Under the pieces are notes generated by a model, which was given only the letters and a program-made list of their open reading frames with translations, was not told the DNA's origin and did no database searches. Of a stretch of 64,000 bases of DNA, positions 21,701-33,100 are shown one piece after another; positions within the stretch are counted from its first letter, which is position 1; every line of letters starts with the position of its first letter. A program made the translations under genes and the position numbers. The DNA comes from Schistocephalus solidus. Lineage: Eukaryota; Platyhelminthes; Cestoda; Diphyllobothriidea; Diphyllobothriidae. The stretch spans positions 62,001 to 126,000 of the forward strand of contig WEDG01004938.1 of NCBI GenBank assembly GCA_017591395.1. Direction: 5' to 3'.

Positions 21701-24700
21701 ACCATAGATGTACATTAAAAATAATTTTTCCTGCCATTCTCCCAAGGTGCCGATCTCGCCGTGGTGTGCTAGCAGCAATTTCGATGCTTCACATGGCACT
21801 CCCATTACCCAACTAGAATGGGTACCAGATCACATTGAATTAAATCGAGCCGGCTTCGTTACAGAGAATCCCAAACGAAAGTGTATTCAACTCATGACAT
21901 GTGCTATTGAAGGAGGTGTCTTCTTTTGGGACATCCGGCCGGAAAAGTCACCGCTGGCCATTGATAAAACTCGTGACCAACTCACGGTACCCAAGGATGT
22001 GCCTCTTACTTTTGCTGCACTTGATGCCAAGTGGAAGCCCATCTTGCGTGTTAGTCTATTTCGTCCAGAGAATGGCCCAGAGCACTGTGCTCGGCGCTTC
22101 TGCATGCGGGTAAGCCAAAATACCAAATTATTCATATCTCAGAGCTTGACTAACACCGACGCAAAAGACAGCATTTGTTTCACGTTACTTATCATTCTCC
22201 TTAGCCCGATCGATCACTGTGACATGGGATAAAACCGCCCGCATGAGCACAGCTCAGAGGATTAACTGAAAGGCCTAATCGAGGTGTCGGCATCAGCGAC
22301 CAAATGAAGATCTATTACTGCCTTTTTATCGGGACACGCAAATATTTATTCCAGTTAGACTTGGCTATGTAGAGCCAACAACCACCGATGTCTGACGACA
22401 GATATACGGAATTGAAAAGCGACCGATCAATGGTAAAAACGGTATACACAGGAGTGACTGAAACGACAAGTATTTTATGATACCTAGAACCCTAGTAAAA
22501 TGATGTCTGCTATCCTGAGGGGTGCGCGAGTGTCAGATTCGGGACTCAGGTTATGGTGATCTGGTCATCATCGACTCACTTGCTCGGAACCGCCAGTAAA
22601 TTACCGTGAAGTGATCAACCAAACGCAACTAGGAAACTCGAATAAACAAACGTTAAAACAACCGGTAGACACGACAGTTTGACCGCCACAATCGATTACC
22701 TTCACCGCCCTCCTGCCCCCATAAAGAGAGCATGCCGAAAGGTGCGATGGCGTAGGCATTAGATGATTTCGTTATAACAAGTCAGCGAAGACTGATTAGT
22801 TTGGAGAAGTTGTACTTAGGCTAGAGATCGCACAGCCGACTCGGCAAACAGTTACCACAAGCTGTCTCATCAAACCCACGCACGCCAGTGCCCACCCGTT
22901 AGATTCTTAACTCACAGCGCGTGTGTGCCTCTGGGCTGCCTGAGCTGTGTCCGCTTGTAATCACTCGATGAAGCAGGCGACTTCGATTGGCTTCGAGTTT
23001 TTGGTACGTCCAAACCAAGTCTTACACGGTTCCAGCGATGAACTGATAGAAAGAGTGAGGCGGACAGAAAGGCAGCCGGGTTAAGCCGCCGAGCTGGTGA
23101 TTGCGGTAGCGGACTGTCATAGATAGTTAATTCTACCAAACTGATTGCACGCCCACAGGGCAAAGCAAAGCTACAATTGCAGACTAAATTTATTTTATCC
23201 GGTAGCAAGAAGAAATGTTCTTCTTCAGTTCGGAAAATAAGACAAAAGGACAGTAAGCTAGCACGCTGTTACGTAGTTCTTAGCTTGTTTCCTGCAAGGT
23301 AGACGCCAGCGAAGCAAGCCACCTGCCTTCAACTAAGGAAGTGAGGGCAGTCGTGGGGATCGGATCCCCTCAAGCACAGAGGTGACTTGCATGTTAATCA
23401 GTTCGTAGTGAGACAGTCTTGCGCAGCCTCCACCACACGCTTTCCATCTTCATTCCTCTTACCCTGGCACAAAACAAAGCCAGAACGATTTTAGATGACT
23501 GTAGAAGCAAGGATTTAAAAAAACTAAAGGCTAGTATGGGCTTTCCACTCACGATCTAGTCCCTACTAAATGTATCAGGTTACAAGAAGTACGGTTTGGA
23601 GTTCGCGTATATGAGAACACCCTAAAGGCAGCATTACGAGGGAGCCATTACAGCCTGATTCTCAGTCCTATGATGGATCATGGTTCTCGCCAGTTGGCAA
23701 CGTTTAAACACTATTGGTAACGCATCGTGAAATTTTCGAGCGAGTCGGAATACGGGCATGTTGTTAGGCTTTTTCATTCGCTGTGTTGACCGGTGGCACT
23801 TAAGACTTACGTGCCTCCCCCTCCGCTTAGGCCTCGTTTATGCGACGGGCTTCATCGATTGCAATTCAAATTTTCACGGCATTCCGTTGCGTCTATCAAT
23901 TCCAGGCAGAATCTTCGTAGGTCACGGGATTTGTTTTCGGGTAGTTTTATGAGGTTTTCAGGGTGTCCTTGCAACGACGCTTTCGTCTATGACGAACAGT
24001 AATAGTGTCCGTTTAAGTTAGTCGCCTGGACAGGTGAATATCATCCATCTTCAAAACCTGTCCTTTCTAACACAGTTTCATATGTCTTATCATGGCGTGT
24101 ATACTGAAGTTGCTGGTTCTTTCCATGGCTTTCTTATCTTGTCTTACCACGTCAGCTTTATTTTCGGAGGCAGCTGAGATGAGAGTGGTTGACTTTCCTT
24201 GCTTGGTTTTCATATATTACCCATGTCTCCGCTCCATACAGGGGCGCTGTCAGGATGTCGGCAGGATACATTTTCAATTTTGTGTTGAGTCGAGGGTTGT
24301 GGAGATTTTAGACTGAATTGTGCATCCAGCCTAAGGACCGGTTGACTTTGGAGATTCGATGACCTATTACCTCTGTCAATTTCGAGATTTCTAAAATCAT
24401 ACTTTCCACGTAGATTTCAGGTGAAGATTTAAGCGATTGAACTGGACGAGGTTGACGATTTTGCCTGTGATATTGAACAGATTGCTGCCTTTGTGGTTGT
24501 CACCACGTTGCCGATTTCCCCTACGTTCTTATGAGTGGATGATGGTGGTGTTCGTTGCTGGAATAGCGAGATTAGGTTTTCAGTGCGTAGGCGGCCACGA
24601 TAATTGTACTGTTCACATAAAAATGGTCCTTTTACACGCACGCTGGCCTCATTTTTGCCCTTCCCTTCCAGAGGCTACAACTTACTCTCCCTGTACAGAT

Positions 24701-27071
24701 TAAGCCTTCCTCCATTGAAATGCTGGTTTTTCTACTGTGCTGTGGAACATGACCTGGTGGTGACCAACTCCAGTAAATACCTTTCCGTTGCTGACTTAGT
24801 AGCTATACGACCTGCTAGTTTGCCGGCCAATCACAACTCTTAGCAGCATCGGATATAGCAGATTACGCCTGAAATTAAGGCCTTATTTGTAGGTTTTCGT
24901 TTCATTGCGAATACATGCCTGACCGGTCCGAAAAGGACGGAGTGATGGCGATGGTATCGCTTTATTTGTTGCCTATCATTAGCATCGTCTGTTGTGGTAA
25001 TCACGGGTCTCAGGAGTATGTTTCAGTTTATGCTGTGCCATTTAGAAAGATTTTCATAGTGGCTTATTTTTAAAGCACTTAGGTTTTATTGGTTTAGAGA
25101 CAACATCTTAACAGCAGTTTTGCAAGAGAATGTTTAATCTGTGGTAAAGATACAGCATGGCTTTGTGCAAGTCGCTGCTTGAGAGCTCCGTTTTGCTTTA
25201 ATTTCCTGAAAACCCACCGTGTGAAACACAACCGACTCATCGGCATTCCTCATTGTTTTTTCAATGGGCCTGAATATATGGACTTCCATACAAGGTTGTA
25301 TAGGACGAAAAGCCTACAGATGCAGTGAGTGACAAGCCGGTGGCACACCTGATACATATGCACTAGGTGTCAGCCGAAATTCCGAAATGTGTTGTTTCTT
25401 CCGAAAAATTACTTAAGTAGGATTTAATATTAATTATCATACACCATAGTCCCACAATACATCAGTAAGGTCAGGAGGACGACTTTGAACGAACTTCTTT
25501 CCAACCGCCTGCGAAATCTGCACTGTAAAAAAGACTACTTGAGTATAGTGAGATTTTATCATTTATTTTTGATGCCTAAATAACTTCAAATATACTTCCT
25601 GGAAAATATGCATCAAATGTTCTTTCTTGTTGCTAGCAAATTACCTCTTTGAAAGTTTTATTTTAAGAAACGATATTTTTCGGTCTTAAAATAACTTTTC
25701 CAATTTCTTACTAATGTTTAATTCAACCTGCCGTTACACTTGCATTCCATGTTTTTAAACTAAACACTTTATATATTCTGCCTAAGGAAAATCGCATATG
25801 CTACGCTAATAGAAAGAGGTCACATAATGCCCTAAAATTTTTAAAATTAATCTAGACCATATTTTATGCTTTATAATCAGGCTTAATCGGTGGTCAGATA
25901 CGATGCTTTATGGATGGATGTTTCACGGTCATAAAAATCTCCTAGTTATAAACTTTTTTCAAACGAACGGTGCCGTTTCTTCAGCTGTAAACAATTAAGA
26001 AGACGTCATTTGTGACGTAAGAAGTATAGTAAAGAATATCTTCGTGTCTTGTACCTAGAAAATGTATTTAAATTTATCAGGACCTTGAACATCGGTGAAA
26101 CAAATTCATCATAAAAGACAATCTGGCGAGCGTCCGTTTTTTTCAATAAAATATCGACCCTTCTTCCCATTTATATCACTGTAAAACAAAGTCAAATATG
26201 CAGGCAATTACGTGCGGTTGCCAGGGTGGGGGAGGGTGGGAAACAAAATTGTGGTCAGTCTTCTCATCATCATCAAATGGATGTTGGCCGCCGGGACAGT
26301 TAATTGGCTCTTGGTGCCTGAATTGGTGGCTTTCTCCCATGGTAATTTCGGCGCCTGTATGAAGTTCTTTTGGGCACACAGGACTGACTTGCATAACCTG
26401 ATCCCAGCCGCTTCTGTTATAGCCAACATACGCTATCTAAGGAATTTTAAACAGCTTGAATGGACCTTGTAGATCACCCGAAAGGCCTCTCTGGCAACTA
26501 CGCTATCATCTGTGTTTAACATATGTGCGAGAATGTTGTTTATATTATTTATTTGGCCCTTCCCTAACCATGTTGGAAGGTGTTGTCTCATCCTTTTGGA
26601 AAAAAGCGGGCTCCTGCGATTAATATGTTCTTCTCATAGGAACAGGTAAAGGAATAGACACACAGAGAATTGGTGTGGGTTGGCAGTTATTCCTTGCCCT
26701 GTTCGTAAACGATGGGAGTAGTTAAGAACAGTAACCGGGCGTTAGCTGCTTCAGTAACAATTTTCAAATTGTAGTTTCGACAGGCGGAGGTAAAGAAGCT
26801 TGTTTAATGGCAGGAATCTTGACTTAACTGATATATTTTGGGATTATGCTGCGCAATAATGAATCTTACTACTCTACTCAAGTAAGTTTTGGAAGTAAAA
26901 AGCCATTTCCGACTTTCAGTTTATATTTCAGGGGATCGTACATATTTCGTTGGTGAACGCTGACTGATCGCTAACGGAACTCAATCGTCCCGTTCTACCT
27001 TGGGGCTCATTATGGAACCCCGCCAGCAACCGCACAGTGGCTAGTAGTAATAGTAGTATTAGTGGTAGTAT

Positions 27072-27110
<39 letters not shown>

Positions 27111-30100
27111 AAGTAATAGTAGTATTAGTAGTAGTAGTGGTAATAGTATTAGTAAAGACAGATTAACAATGTCGACTAAGACAAGGGAGACAAGAATGCC
27201 AATTTCCGGCTGATCAGTCGTTATCAGCCAGTTATACCCAACCTCAGTTTGTGCCCCACCTGAGGCTCGAAGCCACGACCTGTTGCTCAGAACTCCAGCC
27301 GCTAACCATTGAGCCACGGGCTCGTTAACTTGCCGGTTTAGATTGGAAATATGGATATTCATTGATGAATGCTCACTGATAGTTAACGGAACTCACTCGT
27401 TCATGATTAGAGTCAGGGTGCGGGTTCGAGCCTTTGGTGGGGCACCACCTGGAGTTGGGTATGACTGGCTGATGACGGCTTATTAGCCAGAAATTGTCAT
27501 TCTAGTCTTCCTTGTCTTAGTCGGCATGGTTAATCTGAAAGTAAATCTACTGTACCTTTTTAATTAACATGCTGACAAGGAGTCTAAGCCAAAAATTTCA
27601 TCCTCTCTTAGGAGCGACAAGGTGACAGGTCCATTTTGGAAACACGTGCCAATGTGAAGAAAAAAATGGCTGCCGAGAAGGATCCCACTGAAAATCGGAC
27701 TAGCCAAATTGCCACCGCTCGAGGGAGTGAATTCGCACCTTTATGTGGGTACAGAGGACGGTGATATCGTGTATGTTGATTGGATGCCTCAGAAGGACAC
27801 ACAGACGGCTAAGATGCAGACCACTATGCCCGTGTTCTTTGCAACCCAACACGACGGTCCAATCTCCTACATCAACCGCTCACCCTTTCTTCCAGAAGTT
27901 CTGCTCTGTATTGGCGGTTGGACCTGGTCTCTTTGGAAGGAGGGTGTCAATACGGGTCCCCTTATATCCTCCTGTGCTTGTCACAAGGCTTATACAGGTA
28001 CTTACGTTGCAATTATCTCGCTGTATTTGATAGAAGTCGGCCTAAATTTTTACATAAACTTTCATCTATGCCTATAAACCTAAAACCAGACTGATTTACT
28101 CCACGTTAGCGATTAATTTCAGAGGAACATAAAACATGACAGAAGAACCCAGGGAATTCTTGGGTCCCACTGATGAGCTGAACGCCTCGCAGTTGTGTCA
28201 AGCAGTGGCAGAATACCGGTGAAGCACATGCCTGGTTTTTAGTTGCCATTTTAACCACTATAGGGATAATTATGTATTAGAAAGATCTAAAAACCGCAAT
28301 TTTCCGTCTTAAGAGGACAGCATAAGGGTATGGAGCCCTTGAGCGCTGCTGACTAAGTGCATAAAAATAAAACTTTGGTATTTTGACCTAAATGCATGAC
28401 CCATTTCAAAGGGCATGCATTTTTTGTACGTCACAAGCTCTTAAAAGGCACGTCTCAGTAGATTTAGCTTAGGAACTGTTCGAGCACCGAATCCCCTTTG
28501 ATCACTGTCGTGATCCTCGGCTTCACGTAAATCGTCTTTGTCAAAAACACCATCATTGGAGGAGTTGCATTAGCCGCTATCGGTATATTTGCATTTGAGT
28601 TGGAACCACGCGTCTTTGTCACCAAGATGGAGTTGGCTGCAAGAATGAACGTCTTGTGAGAATCGCGTTACACATAGGCTAGGTTCACTTATGGGCCTCG
28701 ACCGAATAATCATGCAATGGTTCAGCAGCGGCAGCAGGATGGACAGACAGAGCGTGAACTTGGAAACTTCTGATTCGAACTGCAACCGGCGTCTGAACGC
28801 TGGCCTTTCTAGAATTGCAAAAAAGCTTGTTCCTCCTGAACTCGAGTTCGACTTTTGATTCGGCTGTGTCGGGCACGGTGAATTCGCTTAAATCAACCGG
28901 ATTGGGCTGCTTTCTATTAAAACATCGATGTGTGTCTTTTGTGGCCCCCATAGCATAACTTTGGTGTCATTCATTGGTTTTTCCTTTATACGGTCTATAT
29001 ACTAGAACACCTAAAAAAGGTGCCTTTTACCGTTTAAAATTGGTAATCTACTGTAAGCAAGAAGGTGCATGCACCTACTTGCTATCTTCAGAACTATGCC
29101 TCTAGATGGGTTGGGGAATTTGGTTTACCACTACGTGAACTCCTGCCTCATACTCTGTACTCGAATCTACAGGTGGTTGTTGGTCACCCACTCGACCTTC
29201 CGTTTTCTTCGTTCTTCGCGCGGATGGTACTCTGGAGAGCTGGGACCTCTTGGACAAAACCCACGAACCAGCCTTGGTGCAGAATGTCTCGGCTTCTGCC
29301 CTCACTTCGATCGCTATCAAGGTTGAAGGCAAAAAACAACTCATGGCTGTCGGCGATATGCACGGAGCTCTCCGTGTTCTGATTGTAAGTTTAAAGACGA
29401 TAAGGTTTTAAACGTATGCTAGTGCGGCAAAATACGTAAATTGTCTTTTGCGTTGGCCTTATGGGGTTTGGGTTCACGCAGCCTGTCGACTTCTGACTGG
29501 TAATCAAAAACCGAAAATATTTACCGGCAATGCCTAATAGTCCCCTGGATCCAGTTTCGACCCTCCACTGGGCCAGCACCTAGACTACAGTTATCAATGG
29601 CGGATGACGTCAGATAAACCTGGATTACAAATTTCCTGGCAATAACCTGTCTTTGCTTCAAATCATCATTTTGTGTTTAAACATGAAAAATTATTGTTAA
29701 AGCACGTGTAGATTTTGCTATCTCATGTTCCCAACCTGCTTTCTTGTTTTACTGGATTATCGCTCTTGAATCAAATTGGATGTCGACTGTGTGTGGAATG
29801 CTGACCATCTTTGAAGCATACCTGGTAAGCCGACTGCAGCTGCACGGGGAAAGGTTTAACAAAAGGCCACAAATCTGTCATTTGTGCATGACGAGTCCAG
29901 CCGGTAAAGTTGAGAGAGAGAGGCAGTATCATGAATACTGTCAAACTCGGTCCATTTGTGCTACTCTGTCACATATCCCAAGGGCTCACACAGTCAGGAC
30001 TTTCAGTTGCTTTGTCCAATGTTTTTATCAAGTCCTTCGATTATATTCAAGTTTCTGATCGAGTAGAATCCCAAACCGTCCTGTTTTCCCGATTTTTTTC

Positions 30101-33100
30101 AAGACACCGACGAAAACTAGAGAATATTATATATGAGAGGCGTCAATTTCATAAAATTCCTCAGTTAAGTGTGAAAAAATATCCTAATACGATTCGCAAG
30201 CCTGGCTACTGACAAAAAACTTCGGCATAAGCAGTGTTCCATATATTGAGATTTATTACCGACAGTGACAAGTGGGACCACAAAGACAATTCTTAGTCTA
30301 GTTGATAGATTCTACCGACCATAACTGAACCCGCGACTGGACAGACCCGAGTGTTTAACCTCGAACCAATGATTCGCAATTGAACCGCAGACTCACGTCC
30401 AGGAATATTGGAAGTCACCGAGGAGTGGCGACCACTAATCTATTTTGATTGTAGGACAGAAATCGGCTTTACAATTTATTGTAACGCAGGGTTACCAGTA
30501 AAGCTTTTAGGGACAGGAATGGGCGGCAATGGTCCTTCAAGCCAAAACAGTATTCTTCCCGACAATAAAGATTAACTGTTGAGTAGAATTTAGCTTATCG
30601 CATAATCCTTTCACGGCTTGCGGACATGGTGCATCTAGTTCGGGTATATGTAAAAACGTTTTACCATAGGTGCCCTTGATTGAGATAGAGTAATGTGCTG
30701 CATCGTAAAATTTAAACTGAAATTTTTAAAAGATACTTAAGGTGAGTTGTATGATTAAGTATCTTACTGCCTTATTCCAATATATTTGCGTCACGATACA
30801 GTGCTGGATTTCGAATGAACTTCTTTCCGTTCGTCTTCATAAACTGTTTTCTATAAAAATTACCATAGCAGAACTTTTTCTCGCTACTTTTCAATGCCGT
30901 TATAAATTCAAATATATTTTATAGAAAACATGCACAAACATATGATTTCTTGTACTCATATGGTAAAAATTACGGCGTCTTCAAATGTATACTTCACGAA
31001 ATGGTATCTTTCGGTATTTAGAAGTTTTTCAATTGCCGAATAATTTTAAACTCTGCATACTGTTTCAATTGCATTCCGGGTTTTCAACCTACATGCTGTA
31101 AACATTCCACCTAAGGAAATTCACATATTTCTCTAGGCTAGAAGGAAGAGGTCACATAGTCCTCATAAACTTTGCAATGTATGTAGGACATTTTGTATGC
31201 ATTATAATCAGCATTGATAAATAAACAGATGCAATAATTTATGAATCAACATTTCACTATCCTTAAGAGCTCATAATTCGAAACGTTTTTAGAACTGAAA
31301 GACACCATTTCTTCAAGCAAAAATTAAGAATAAGTCTTAAATTTCTTCCAAACAAGTATTAAAAGAAATATTTTCTTGCATTTTTTTCAATAATATATTT
31401 CAGTTTTTAAGGCATGTAAAATCTCCGAGAAAATTTATGTAACATAAGTAGTTATTTTTTGTAGAATGTAGTTTATGCAGGTGACCGGAAAGCAGTGCGT
31501 TCTGAGGCCGCCATCCTGTTATGACGGAAATATATTGCGATTAGACTGTACACTAATTAGTATTAGAACTCTGCTTAATATATTTTTTTCGTAATCGCAT
31601 TTTCCTAACTTTCGGTTGACATTTTGATGAACTCAAATCAGTTGTTTAATTGCTTTCATTTTTATGGCCCAAAAAGCGTGGGCAAACTTATAGGAAACTG
31701 AGGAGGAATTACGAAAACCATAACGGATTTGATTCGAGGTCAAATGTAAACATATGTCTTAAAATTACACATAAGTGACAATACTATTTTACCCGTTCTA
31801 TCAAGATTATACTTTACCGAATTTGTTACTTGCTTTTTGTTTTGACTGAAAGATATTTTTATATCCAGAAAAAACTCTGCTTAGCTAGTTCCAGGTTTCC
31901 AAATTGCAATGTGGAAAATAAGAGCGTTTTATGGCCGTTTTTCATATTTTTGGGTTCCTGATTTTATTCAAAAGATGGTTAGTACCATGGATCTTCTGTT
32001 TAATTTGACTTTTTAAGGCGTAAAATAATTTCTGTTTTGCAAAAGGAAGATAATCAACCACTGATAGAAGCAAAGAAGCGAGTTTCAGGAAGCAGTTCAG
32101 AAAAAAGAAGGTGCAATAACTGGAAAATGGCGTTAATTGACTTGACATTTTCGATTCTTCCTCGAACCCCTCATCAAAGACAGTTTCAGGCAAAAAGTAA
32201 TAGGGGCACATGGTATGCAGTATTTAGAGGGCAAGGCTCCCAGGCCACCAAGTGCCTACCATGGTTGGCAGTCCTCTTGTTCATTGCTCAGTGTCGTAGT
32301 TTATACTTTTCCATTAGTACCCAAGTCGTTAATTGTGTGTGTTCATCACGGTTGTCGTTCACTGGCGTGCCGATTACTCGGCAATTTGGTTCGCTGTCAT
32401 CGGAACTGCTAGCCAACCGCATCCGTCCCACGTGGCTAGCAATTTTGCCTAGGCGAAATTGCAGCGCAGACTGCGGAGCCGCGCGGTCATTGCACTGATA
32501 TATCGACTGTGGACCAGAGGACTATGACTCAAGTGGTTCACGACTCACGCGGTTACCAGCTCTTGCGAGAATTTTGACCTCATCAAATTTGAAGGTGTGG
32601 TCGGGTCCCGTCGCATGAGCCGCGACCTGAGAGCCACGAACGACCAAAATGATCCTACTTTATATTTATACTTACAATCCGACTATATTGTTTGTACTTT
32701 GCCTACGCATTCAAAATTGTGTCAAGTTTCGCCAGAATCTCAGGCCTCCAATGCCTGAGTTGGGGGTTTGACTGAATCTACGATGACGTTTAATGAGATA
32801 GTCAAATCAATGCCTTTTCACGGTTTAAATAAGATCAGCTCGTACGCTAGTTTGATACAAATTCTTTATGCGTCACTGGATTCCGGACCTTAAACGATGA
32901 AAGTCGACATCTTCATGGGAGTTTTCTTAAACGCACATATGTAGTCGAGCATCCAGAAAACTTTTAACACTCGAAGTATAAAATGCGAATGTGTTGATCG
33001 AAAGTTGTGGTTACTTGAACAGGACGTCACCTCAACTCAATGACCCGCGAAAGCGGAACGCGAGACATTAAGCACGTACAAATGCAATTGCAGGCTTTTA

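Larger units (their letters stand above)
22110..27611 (+). other. DNAI3 intron 3, filled with repeats
   Basis: 5.5 kb holding, from left to right, an unassigned stretch (22,110-23,330), a G/C-rich repeat (23,340-23,470), an RTE-like LINE on the - strand (about 23,760-24,640), an unknown dispersed repeat (25,485-26,040), an inverted pair of SINEs and an AGT microsatellite (27,040-27,545). No additional exon was needed to join exon 3 to exon 4. Confidence 0.6.

Noticed and set aside
26928..27362. A leucine-rich 144-codon frame on the - strand
   Set aside because: Produced by the AGT microsatellite and the flanking SINE; no protein family.
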